DNA from: Gryllus longicercus | Taxonomy: Eukaryota; Arthropoda; Insecta; Orthoptera; Gryllidae | Direction: 5' to 3' | DNA length: 64,000 bases | Assembly (NCBI GenBank): GCA_038098605.1 | Contig: JAZDUA010000322.1 | Coordinates: 1,698,675-1,762,674, forward strand | Shown here: in pieces, positions 19,974-30,550 of the stretch | Numbering within the stretch: the stretch's first letter is position 1 | Layout: the number at the start of each line of letters is the position of its first letter | Made by a program: the position numbers and the translations under genes | Notes under the pieces: model-generated | What the model saw: the letters and a program-made list of their open reading frames with translations, nothing else | Told to the model about the DNA's origin: nothing | Databases searched by the model: none

Positions 19974-21632
19974 CCGGAATGCCTTTTGTCAATCTTGCTG
20001 CCTTGAGGATGGGATATTCTTCAAGACGTGGAAGAGACAAAAGCTGATACTTCTCCGAAAGGGCAACAAGCCGGTAGATGAGACGTCATTACACAGACCA
20101 CTGTGCCTTCTTGACACCATGGGCAAACTGCTTGAGGGTTTAATACTCTCTAGGCTTGAGGGACTCATATGCTTTTCTCACAAGCAATATGGATTCCGGA
20201 GAGGCAACTCGACGACGGATGCCATCCTGGAAGTAATCGATAAAACAGACGCAGCCAGAAGAGGAGTCTGCAAGAAGAAGGGATTCTGCGCGCTCGTGGC
20301 AATTGACATTAGAAACGCCTTCAACTCCGCTAGGTGGAAGGACATTATAGAGGTGTTAGTTAACAAGATGATTCCGGAATATCTCATAAGGCTAATTGAA
20401 GACTACCTCCATGAAAGGACGATAACTTATGTGGACAGTATCAGGATAGAAGAGAATGTGGCGTGCGGTGTTCCTCAAGGGTGCAGACTCAGGCCATTTT
20501 TATGGAATGTCCTGTATGATGACATTCTAAGCATTGACCTGCCGAAAGATACGCAGCTCATAGGTTATGCTGACGATACGCTAATAATAAGCCACAGCGT
20601 TGACATTGAACTCCTCGAATTGAGAGTGAACGAAGCACTGTTTAGGGTTAAAAGATGGTTAGATAGACGACAGCTACAGATGGCAGTGCAAAAAACCGAA
20701 GCTGTCTTAATTACCGCCTGGAGACCCTTTCACTACCCAGATCTCCGATTGGGAGGGGAGAGAATCAACTGGAAGCACCAGATAAGATATTTAGGAGTCG
20801 AAATAGACCATAGACTCAGCTTCGGGCCCCACATAAATGTGATGGCAGAGAAGGCGGCGAGGACAGGAGCTAACATCGCAAGAATGTTACCGAACGTCGG
20901 TGGACCGAGAGAAGTCAAGAGAAGAATATCTGGCATAGTTCACTCACAGTTGTTGTATGCTGCTCCAGTCTGGGCGGGTTCGCTGGAGAAGCTGTCTATC
21001 AGACACAAGTACGCCCAAGTACAAAGACGAATGGCCTTGAGGGTGGCGTGTGCCTACCGCACAGTGTCTACTTGCGCAGTGCTGGTATTGGCAATTACAC
21101 CACCTATCAACTTAATGGCCATGGAAAGAAAGAGTACGTACCTCGCCTTGAAGGAAGCACAAGCAGATAGTCATCTCTCTCCCAAGCAAATTGAGAGTGT
21201 TAAAGCAGAAGCAAGGAAGTTGCTCCTTGAAGAATGGCAAGGAAGATGGGATGGGGATGTGAAAAGCAGATGGACTCATCGGTTGATTACAAACATCGAG
21301 AGATGGGTTAGCCGAAGTTTTGGGGAGGTGGGTTATTGCCTGTCCTAGGCTCTTACGGACATGGAGCATTTAATAAATACCTCTACGATTTCAGGATCGT
21401 AGAGAGGCCCACATGTAGTCTCTGTCACGTCGATATAGATGATGCGGAACACAGACTATTCCAGAGCAAGGCATGGGACGCGGAACGAGAGGTTTGTAAT
21501 GCCAACCTCCAACAAGTTATAAATCCAGACATAATGGTCGACATGATGCTGAGCTCGCAAGAGAAATGGAAAACCATAGAGTACTTCATAGTTAGTATTA
21601 TGAAGATGAAAGAATTAAGACAGAGGAAGTAG
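19974..21632 (+). pseudogene. R1-clade reverse transcriptase, truncated and frameshifted
   Basis: The frame is open from the 5' truncation point (RNAFCQSCCLEDGIFFKTWK) through the Met at 20119 to a stop at 21346-21348. From that Met: FSHKQYGFRRGNSTTDAI (about 19-36), AIDIRNAFNSARW (catalytic Asp at 63), GVPQG (117-121) and YADD (150-153). GVPQGCRLRP departs from the usual GVPQGS.LGP. Near 21335 a one-base shift moves the frame to LGSYGHGAFNKYL and a finger-like CSLCHVDIDDAEHRLFQSKAW, where the last expected Cys is Ser. It ends at 21630-21632. The finger at the C terminus and the RT style fit the R1 clade, which is mainly an arthropod group. Confidence 0.85.
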
Positions 21633-21803
21633 AGCATCTACTACCAGCCAATCTTCTGCGTGAAGTAATGTGTAACGACGATTTCCACGTGGGAGAGAAT
21701 ACGGTTTAAGAGACGGAGGTTAGGTTTTAGGTCGGTAACCTAGTTGAGAGTCCGACATCACCAGCTTCACTGGTATCCATAAAGGATTTTCCTCCTCCTT
21801 AAA
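19974..21803 (+). mobile_element. R1-clade non-LTR retrotransposon, 5' truncated
   Basis: Begins directly after an (AAT)n tract (19947-19973), and its 3' UTR (21633-21803) ends CCTCCTCCTT followed by AAATAATAATAAAA. The RT is largely open. It lies opposite in orientation to the LINE B2 host. Loss of the endonuclease and of ORF1 is typical of incomplete reverse transcription. AAT repeats on both sides suggest insertion into a trinucleotide microsatellite. Confidence 0.8.
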
Positions 21804-22131
21804 TAATAATAAAATTAAAACAATACATATTAATTCTGTCAGCAACTACATAAAATTTACCAATATTAGTCCATTCTATATTTAAAACTTGAAACGGTGA
21901 GGAGTAAGTGGCAAGTTTTGACCAGTTTTTTCTTTTTTCTTTCAATTTATACATGTAGCCCTACTGCAGCATCTAATGCGTCTTGCGAATCCAGAGAGAA
22001 ACAGATTTTTTTTTGTTTTTTGTCAGGCATTCTCCTTCTATTTCACAGGTTGCGATATGCCAGTTCTTTTTTCTTTGCTTCAGCTTGAAACAGTTAACAT
22101 GAAACAGAAAGTCTAACGGGATAAGAAATTC

Positions 22132-24497
22132 TTATTTATTTACATTTTTAAGGGAAATGTAATTTGAATACTCTTTTACACTGTAGAACATGTTGTTAAG
22201 CCGGAAAGCTTTCAATTTACTTTTAAATGTATGAATTGTGTTTATGTCTTTAATATCGTTGCTTAGTTTGTTGTAAAGTGTAATGCCCTCTATTAGGGTA
22301 CTCTTTTGATAAAGTGTAGTTTCAGAGTGGGGAACATGTACGTTATCCTTTTGACGGGTGTTGTAGTTGTGAACATCGGAATTTAAAGTAAAAGCGTCTT
22401 TGTTTTCCATGAGAATTTTCTTTGTGAAGACCACTATTTCAAATATATACATGCATGGTAGAGGAAAAATCCTTAGTTTATTGAACAAGGATTTGCAAGA
22501 CTCCAGCATATGAGTGCTGGTCATTGTTCGCAATATTCTTTTCTGGATAATAAATGTGCGAGAGCTTTCAGGGACATTTTCTCAGAATATTATTCCATAT
22601 TGTGAGTGCACATTTGCAAAATACATTGTTAGAAGTGTCTCAATGTTGGAGCTTGGCCTGAGGGTGTATAAGGCATATCGAGATTTGGTGAGTTTCTTGT
22701 TAAGATTTGAGATATGAGCATTCCATTTTAGGTTTTCTTGAATTGTTAGACCGAGGAAGGTAGTTTCATGGGATATTGTTACAGGATTATTGTTTATGAG
22801 CAAATGCTGTGAGAGTTTTTCTTTAGAGCGGGGATTCATGAAATTTATAGAGACTGTCTTGTTGGTGTTTTGATGAGTTCGTTGTCTTGAAACCATTTTA
22901 CTAGTGCTTGCAGTTTTGTGAGTTTCTTTTTCTAATGATTGTTGTTTTTACTTTGATGATTATGTTTGCGTCATCTGCAAACAAAATTATTTTATTCCTT
23001 AAAGCCAAAGTCATGTCATTTATGTATATAAGGAATAGTATTGGCCCAAGGATGGATCCTTGCGGGACTCCACAATTTATCATTTGAGGGCAGGAATAGT
23101 ATGAGGAGATTTTGTGTTTTTTAGTGTGCTGAAGGGCAACTATTTGGCTATGGTTTGATAAATATGATTTGATCCACTGGCCTGCAATGCCTCAAATCCC
23201 TAGCATTTCTAGTTTTCGTAAAAATATGTGATGGTCAATAATGACTTTTGACAAATCTAAGGAAAGGCCAATGGGAATTTCCTTCTGATTTAGTGCAATA
23301 AGTATTTCATTTAAAAAGGAGGCGATGGCTGTGTCTGTGGATCTATTACTACTGAAGCCATGTTGTGCATTTGTAAGGACATTATTTGCATTGAGAAACT
23401 GTTTGAGTCTATCATTTGAGCCTTTCTAGAATTTTTTAAAATCCTGATAAGGAGATTGGTCTGTAATTCAATGGATTGAATTGAATTGAATTTGCCTTAT
23501 TTTACGTGGCGAGACTCGGGCCATCAGGCCCGCTCTTCCGTCTGACCACGCAAATTTCGCTACGCTCCTTTCACCAACTAGCAGAGGAAGGAGGTATTTC
23601 TTGGGCGAGAAACAGGCGATTTTGAATTTAGCTCAGAGGCGTCATTTAGGCTTGAGGATCTTTTACATGCAAGTAAATCTACTAACATGGGACAGCCGGC
23701 TTTACTTCCCCTCCGAAGGAAGGCGTACGAAGGATTTTGTCGCCCTAAAAATCCACGGCTTCGATCGGGTTTGAACCCGCGAACTTGGGTATAACAGTCC
23801 GGTACGCTAACCGTCACACCATCGCCGCCGCCAAATATGGATCATAACTATTGCCCTATTTAAACATTGGTTTAATTTTTGCTGTTTTGAATATATCTGG
23901 GAATATGCCTGATTTTAGAGAGTAATTGCAGATGTGAGAGAGTGGTTGCACTATACATGGAGCAGAGTGTCGAGAGATTAACTTATTACTAATTTGTAAA
24001 AGTTCATTGAATATATCAGCTATTTCTTGTGGGTCTTGTACAGTTTGGTTTTTGTAGTGGAGCTCTAAATTTTTTCTGTTATTATGAGTTGGTGCTGTAG
24101 TATTTTTAATAATGTCCCAAATAGCTTTTGTTTTATTACATGCATTTGCAATGTAATAATTTGTCATAATTTTTTATTGTTTGATTACTTTTTTTAGGAT
24201 CGAATTATGTGTTTTGTAATATGCAATTAAGTTTAAGTTACATTTGTTATTTATTAAATATTTTATACATATATATTTTTTTTATAAATTATATTGCGTT
24301 TTCTTTCACATGACACTTTGATACCTGTGGTAATCCACGATTTAGTTTTCATATTTTGGATCTTTTTGAGTTTTTGAGGAGAAATGGCATTGAAATGTCT
24401 TAAGTATATATTTATGAATGAATTAAACTTATCATTTGTATCAGTTGCCTTATATACTTCATTCCAGTTTTCGGATCTGAGTAAGTGTTCCAGGAAG
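22132..24497 (-). pseudogene. LINE B2 ORF2 remnant (linker, RT, C terminus)
   Basis: The order on the minus strand is: linker (HLLRSENWNEVYKATDTNDK, TKSWITTGIKVSCERKR; 24490-24263); pre-RT (KAIWDIIKNTTAPTHNNRKN, CNYSLKSGIFPDIFKTAKIK; 24167-23856); a SINE; LNYRPISLSGF just beyond it (about 23470-23430); CGVPQGSILGPILFLIYIND and ILFADDA (23083-22901), the RT palm with the FADD catalytic motif; thumb (FLGLTIQENLKWNAHISNLN; 22896-22582); and C terminus (FPLPCMYIFEIVVF ... HNYNTRQKDNVHVPHSETTL; 22533-22132). Frames change several times, so it is dead. No endonuclease remains, which indicates 5' truncation on insertion. Confidence 0.85.
23474..23834 (-). mobile_element. tRNA-derived SINE inserted in LINE B2
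   Basis: The minus strand starts with a tRNA-like head. The A-box-like TGGTGTGACGGTTAG is at 23821-23807 and a perfect B box GGTTCAAACCC at 23777-23767. A body of about 270 bp follows, with a short hairpin-like CTCGGGCCATCAGGCCCG near 23514-23531, and the tail is (TTCAA)n at about 23491-23474. It separates two RT blocks that belong together (TAKIKPMFK and LNYRPISL). It is a different family from the SINE at 8822. Confidence 0.85.
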
Positions 24498-24800
24498 AAG
24501 TCAGTTCCAAATGAAATGCACGGCCAACAAAATTTTGCATAATAATACTGAACCGTAAGCCACTTAGTTTTGTTGTACTCATGAGTGTTGAAAAGCCGGA
24601 TACGTTTTGTTTTCACTTTTCAAATTAGGTAGAACTGTTGTTGATCGTCCGTTTTTAATAACGTCGAGCTTTTCGTCCAAAGAGCGATTGCGGAACAGTT
24701 TCTCAAGTAAATTATGTCCTCTTGATTAATTTTGTACAGCACACGAACACAGCTCTAGATTCACTACGTTAAATAAACGCTTAATCAAACTAACAAAATC
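24498..24800 (-). pseudogene. hAT transposase, N-terminal part
   Basis: Reads LFRNRSLDEKLDVIKNGRST, LPNLKSEN, a one-base shift, then RIRLFNTHEYNKTKWLT and AKFCWPCISFGTD, the TTF/BED-like zinc-finger start typical of ZMYM1-like hAT transposases (usual WPCLLF). The sequence switches to LINE B2 immediately after FGTD. The start codon and the terminal inverted repeat are not identified. Confidence 0.75.
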
Positions 24801-25159
24801 TAATCATAATAAAAAAAGCCACTCACTCTTATAGTTCCTAGCGCCTTCCAACCAGCTGTGAATTTCCATCTTAGTGCACGTTATTAGCAGCAGGGAGTTA
24901 GTGCTTAGTTTTAGTTCTCAGTATATACTGTGTGTCTCACCACGGCAAGTGCTGCCATCTACAGGCTGTACTACAACTACTAGCCGCTCTTTAAGTTAGA
25001 AACTGAATACATCCAATGCATTTTCGCGGCCTTTTATTCTTATAACCTCTGCACAGCAACGCAAATAATGACGACATCCAAAAGGTCGAGATACTACTAG
25101 CGCCACACGTCGGTGTGTTAGTATACTTCACACTGAGAACAAGAAGGCAACAGTGCCTT
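24801..25159. other. Interval without recognised gene
   Basis: Probably contains the 5' end of the hAT element. The motif TGCTGCCATCTAC at 24950-24962 is the exact inverse of 13191-13203 near the end of the RAG1-like element. Confidence 0.35.
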
Positions 25160-25920
25160 CAAGGCCCGGCAACTCTCCATCAAAACCGGGGTGAGCATAG
25201 AATGACTACGGTTGTCCCCCCACCATCAGCTCCAGGGTGCTACTATAGGAAGCGCTAGTGTCGCCGGGGTGCTGGTTAGACTCGCCAACTTTCCCACATG
25301 CAACTTGGCTAATTTGTGAGCTAATATTGGCTAATTTGTGAGAAATACGAAAATTATCTTCTAAGTGCACAATTATTCATAATCTATACTTATAAGAAAC
25401 CTCTGAAAAAGCGCGAACATAGACATTATCTTTTGTAACATTATCGGCCTGCTTGCGACCCGCAAAACTCACGCAGCAGCCAAACACGTTTAAAGTATCA
25501 TTGGCAGCAGTTCGTGTTTTAGTTCCTGTAAAGGTGATGCAGCAGAGCGCGCCACCTTGATCAGGGCCCGGCAACTCTCCATCAAAATCGGGGACAAAGC
25601 TCGAGGTTGCTACTATAGGAAGCGCTAGTGTCGCCGGGTGAAGCTGCAGGTTAGGCTCGCCAACTTTCCCACACACAAATTGGCTAATTTGTGAGAAATA
25701 CGAAAAGTGTCTTCTAAATGTACAATTATTCCTAATCTCTACTTGTAAGAAACCTCTGAAGAAAGCGCGAACGTAGACGTTATCTTTTATAACATTATGG
25801 TCCTGCTTGCGACCCGCGAACTCATGCAGCAGTCACGCACGTTTAGAGTATCGTTGGCAGCAGTTCCTGTTTTAATTATTGTAAGGAAGGTGATGCAGAA
25901 GAGCGTGCCACCGTAATGGT
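25160..25920 (+). repeat. Two-unit tandem repeat of about 400 and 360 bp
   Basis: Unit 1 (about 25160-25560) and unit 2 (about 25562-25920) share in order GCCCGGCAACTCTCCATCAA, GCTACTATAGGAAGCGCTAG, CGCCAACTTTCCCACA, TTGGCTAATTTGTGAGAAAT, AAGAAACCTCTGAA, GCCTGCTTGCGACCCGC in unit 1 against GTCCTGCTTGCGACCCGC in unit 2, and TTGGCAGCAGTTC. Unit 1 has extra sequence, including a duplicated GGCTAATTTGTGAG. An open frame at 25377-25676 lies across the unit boundary and is not taken as a gene. Confidence 0.85.
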
Positions 25921-26989
25921 CTCCACCACGTTATATGGGAGTTATAGGGCCCTGACCATAATGGTGACCATTAAATTATCTCCACCACGTTATATGGGAG
26001 TCACAGGCAGAGAGTATATTACAGGGCCCTGAGTGCCTTGTTCAGGAACTTCAGTCGTCAGAACCACTGTACACCTGCTGTACACTACTTGGTTAATTCT
26101 ACGTTTCCTGGTCTGGATGTTGTTTTTCATCACCCCATACAATGCACGTCGTATTAGATGGAACAGAATTTCAATTTCTCGCAAATAATATCTAGACAAA
26201 GATTCGCTCCAGAAAAAATGCAAAACTTGAAAAAACTTCATATTTTGGTCAATTCTATTAGTTTCGAAGTAAAACGTCTGTACATTCAATAGATTTGATC
26301 AATTTTGGTGAAATGAAGTTCATAGCAAGCAATGAAACAACTGTTGTTTTTTTTATTAAAACATGATTTCTTTTTATTACAGAGCAGGTGATGAGGGGCA
26401 TTTTTCTAATGACCACATAAGTGGGAATGTTTATCTCAACCATAGTAAAGAAGACACTTCTCCTTTTTATACAGGGGAAATTTAATTCGTATTGGATTAA
26501 AAAACATGGAAAGTATGATCATTTGGCTTTTTTTAAGTACATATTGTGTTATACTTTTGTAGAATTGTAGTTGGCTACAACAGCCAAAAGTATAGCTTAC
26601 CTATCTGCATCTCATGCCGTCTTCCTAGTGACCTTGCGGTGCGGCATCACACTCGTTAGGAGAATAAATTTAAAGAGCCCTCCTTCCCCAGTAGGCCTAT
26701 GGCTCTGAAGACAATTCCAAGCAAACCTTGCACAAGTAAAAACCACAAATTCAGTGATAAACCTACTTTACTGACAACCAATTTGAAAACAATTCAATTC
26801 ACAATATAACTGAAGAAAATAATGAAAAAAGCGAAAGTAAAAAAAGAAAGGTTCTGAAGCATTAACTTCATTAGCAATTAGACCACCCCCACCATCATCA
26901 ATTGTAATAGAGACCATCCTCATAAAACATCTTACCCAGCGTAATATAATTTCTATATTACTAAAGAAGAATATAAAATAAACGCTAAG
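25921..26989. other. Interval with a short local duplication, no gene
   Basis: CTCCACCACGTTATATGGGA occurs at about 25921 and again at 25980, with GGGCCCTGA following each. The remainder, to the satellite start, is AT-rich with no frame I trust. Confidence 0.45.
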
Positions 26990-29900
26990 ATTTAATTTAC
27001 ATTATTGAACTAAAAAATTGGAGACTATGCCTTCCAAAGGCCCACCAGTCACCAAAATATTTTAGGATAAACTAACGTTTAGTGAAGTAACAAATATCAG
27101 ACTGTGCCCTTCAAGATTTCAACAGCCTGAGACCTAGTGCGAAAATGATTTAAACATAAATTATGGATTACTAAATTAAAGCAAATAATTACGAAATAAT
27201 TTTATTTCAATACTGAACACGGAAAGCTTTCACCAACCTGAAACCTATCGTAAAATACATTTTAAAGATAAATTTACTATTATTAAATTAAAACAAAAAA
27301 TTAAGAAAATTATTCTATTTAAATATCTTAACAAATGCATAGTGAACCCGAGAAAATTTCTCCACCCTGATACTTATTGTAGAAAATTATTTAATAATAA
27401 ATTACACAATACTAAATTGAATCCGTACAAAATTAATTCAATTGCAATATCTTACCAAATTCAGACTGAGCCCTGGAAAATTTCTTCAGTCTGAGACATA
27501 TCATGGAAAATTATTTAAAACTAAATTAGACATTAACAAATTTAAGTGGAAATTACAATACATTATCTCGCCCAATATGTTAACCAGTTCCGACTGGGCC
27601 CCAAGAGATACCAACAGCCTGAGTCGTAATATAAAAGATATGTTACACTCACTATTATAATTTTTAAGTTAAATAATGAGAATTAAAAAAAACTTTAAAA
27701 TAAATTTCAATTAAAGTACTGAACTGACCATTTGATGACCATGCCCCACAAGGTTTAGCCAGCCTTGAAATTATCATGAAAATAATTAAAGCTTCAATTA
27801 TGATTTACTTAACTAAAAGGAATAATTACAAAATTATTTTATTTAAATTTGTGAACAAATTCATACTGCTCCCTAATAGATTTAACCCCCATTTCACCTA
27901 TATTTTAAGTATATATTACAAATTACTTAACTATAGCGAATAATGACAAAAATTTTTATTCCCTGAAAAAATTCAGACGCAGCCCTGACGGATTTCACCA
28001 GTCTGAGACCTATTTTCAAAAACATTCCAAGGATAAATCAAAAATTACTAATCAAAAAAAAATTAAAATTAAACAATTTAAATATCTTGAAAAATTCAGT
28101 CTAGGTCCAGGAAAGTTTCATCAGCCACAAACCTATCGTATAATATTGTACAAATATTACCAAATAATAAGCTGAAGTAAAAGTAACAAAACATATCTCA
28201 CTAGATAAGTTAAATAATTTAGACTGTTGCCCAGTGAGGTACCAACAGCTTGAGTCCTAACTAAAAAATAGATTACACTCTCTAATATAATTTATTTATT
28301 TATTTGCATCTAAACAGGCAATTGCTCAATATTACAGGTTTATACAATATTTATAATTTGATACTAAAAATAACGAAAATATAATGTGACTTTGTATAAT
28401 TAACAAATTGACTAACAGATATACAATTTATGTCGATATCACAGTTATTATAGTTTCTGCAAATACGCCATATACGAGACAAATAACCCAAATAAGTCCT
28501 CGCGAATGGTATAAAAAATGTATCATTTTGATTAAATCTGAGGTTACACAACAGTATTTTCCAATTGATCAAAGATAAAGAGTTCACTACTGTCAACATC
28601 ATGATTTAATAATTTGAATAGAAATAGGATATCATTACATTTCTATGGAAGTCAAGAGAACTAATCTGAAGATGTAGCGAAATTTCGCTGTAATCATGTT
28701 TTAATCTTTGTGATGGTATTTTATAAACCAAGCTGATAAATTAAAAAAATTATGTTGTACTGATTATATTTTCTTTTAGAATACATCATACCAAGGAGAC
28801 CAGTTTTGTGAAGAGTATTTATACCTTACATGAAGATAATACAAAAATTAATAACGAACTCACAGAGTCCAAAGGTTTTACCAACCTAAGACTTATTGTC
28901 GAAAACTTTTAAGAATAAACACAAAAAAAATAGATATTATATTCAATAATATAATTAATCAAGAAAAAAATTCATTTAAAAAAGGACAAAAATATAATTA
29001 ACATTATTGATATAATAATTTTCAGACCACCCTCTCCAAGATTCATCCGCCTAAGACCTATTGCAAAAATATTCTTCGAAAAATACATGAATGAAATGTA
29101 TAAAACTGTTAAGATATAAAAAAAGATAACTAACAGGTTAGAAAAAATTATCTCAACAAAATATGTTATATAACTCAAGTTGAGCCCTAATTCTATATAA
29201 ATACCTTAACATCTTTGGTCTGAGCGCTGGAAAGTTTCAACAGCCCCCGAACTAATACATACTAACTGTACAATCTAAACATAGATAATACTAAGGTAAA
29301 AGAAAAATTAACAAAAATACTATCTCACCATACATGTTAAATAATTCAGACTGAGCCCTGTGATGTACCTAGTCTGATACCTCAATCAAAAATAGAATCT
29401 TCTTCCCAATAAAATTTATATTTTACAAAAGTTAATAACACAACCTTGAATTTAAAATTATTGAACTATCAATTTCAGACTGTGCCCTCACGGTTTCACT
29501 ACCCTCAGATGTATCATGATATTAATTTAAATATAAATTACTAATTACAAACTAAAAACCAACAATTACCAAATCACATGGTTTACAGATATGAATAAAT
29601 TCAGAATGACACCTCAAAGATTTCACCAGAATAAGACTTATCATCAAAACCATGTTAAGGATAAAATAGGAATTACTAAACTAAAAAAAAATTAAACTTA
29701 TTCTATTTAATAATCATAAAATACTAAGGATGACCCCTTGAAGATAACATCAGACTCAGACCTATTGACAATTATTAATCAATTAAAAAATAAAAACTAC
29801 TAACCATGAATAAAAAAATAATACAAAAATATCACACGTTGAATGTTAAATAAACCAGACAGAGCCCTGTGAAATACCAAGCGCCTGAGTCCCAACCTAA

Positions 29901-30550
29901 AACAGATACCCTCTTTAATATTCATTTTTACCTCCCATAATAGTAATAACTAATTACCTGCTAAATTATATTAAATTATTTACCTAACAAATTACTGACA
30001 ACACCCACCTAGGTCTCACAAGCTCTATAACTATTATTATAATATCTTAACCAATAAATATGATATACTAAACTAATATAAACTATTGAAAAATTGTTTG
30101 ATATACCGATGTGACGAAATTCAGACTGGGCCCTTATAGGTTTCACAGGCCTGAGTCTTATCTTAAATACAATGTAAAAATATTTTAAGAACTAATAAAT
30201 GAACTAATAATCTCATACATACAACCCGTACATTTAAAATACTTTACTAAGTTAGATAAAAAATTAACAAAAAAAATATCTAAACATATATGTTGAATAA
30301 CCCACACTGAACCCAGTGAGGTACCAACAGCCTGAGTCCTCGCCTAAAACAGCTATTCTCTCTAATATACATTTTTAAACCCCATAATAGTAACATATAT
30401 TTACCTGAAAATTAATTTCCCTTATTGAATTAAAAAATTAGCCGCTACTCCCACCTAGGTCTCACCAGCTGTTTGATTATTATGAAAATATATTAACCAC
30501 TAAATATGACTAACTAAAATAATACAAACTATTGAAATAATGTTTAGTTT
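26990..30550 (+). repeat. Diverged satellite monomers (~125 bp), array edge
   Basis: The core CAGACTGAGCCCT, or a close variant, followed by a TTTCACCAGCCTGAG-like box recurs about every 118-125 bp (near 27097, 27215, 27340, 27463, 27587). Base changes and length changes are many, and no two neighbouring monomers look recently copied. From about 30100 the monomers begin to resemble the four types of the homogeneous array. A LINE fragment interrupts at 28290-28790. The open frames here are chance frames in AT-rich repeats. Confidence 0.85.
28290..28790 (-). mobile_element. LINE 3' fragment inserted in old satellite
   Basis: The minus strand reads YKIPSQRLKHDYSEISLHLQ, LDFHRNV, FYSNY in the old frame and, after a shift, LTVVNSLSLINWKILLCNLR, DTFFIPFARTYLGYLSRIWR and CRNYNNCDIDI. 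This is the common C-terminal end of jockey/CR1-type ORF2 proteins. It ends in an (AAAT)n tail at about 28290-28305. It differs in family from LINE A and B. Confidence 0.75.

Larger units (their letters stand above)
19643..24497 (-). mobile_element. LINE copy B2 inserted in hAT, carrying an R1 element and a SINE
   Basis: Bounded by hAT blocks on both sides, with a 3' (ATT)n tail at 19643-19656, like copy B1. The coding remnant runs 24497-22132 and the 3' UTR 22131-19643. An R1-clade element (19974-21803) and a SINE (23474-23834) lie within it. The 3' UTR portions 19657-19973 and 21804-22131 show no gene; they may contain further unidentified insertions, because they differ from the B1 3' UTR. 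Confidence 0.75.
16787..24800 (-). mobile_element. hAT transposon remnant split by nested insertions
   Basis: Three antisense pieces at 24800-24498, 19642-19170 and 18235-16787 read as one hAT (ZMYM1-like) transposase in the right order. The first ends WPCISFGTD, and the second resumes KKRGYSDLNNL, which in this family follows directly. The second ends SQIETTQFVSI, and the third resumes IDETSDVTNKCQLSSVLRY. The gaps (19643-24497 and 18236-19169) are filled by two LINE copies and their own passengers. All pieces carry frameshifts or stops. Confidence 0.82.

Noticed and set aside
23760..23834. Functional tRNA gene on the minus strand
   Set aside because: It is the head of a ~360-bp SINE with a pentanucleotide tail that interrupts a LINE ORF.
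25160..25920. Pair of long terminal repeats
   Set aside because: The two units are directly adjacent with no internal region, primer-binding site or polypurine tract between them.
27442..29178. Small open frames in the diverged satellite
   Set aside because: They are AT-rich chance frames in repeats. The exception, 28351-28602, is explained as a LINE C-terminal remnant.
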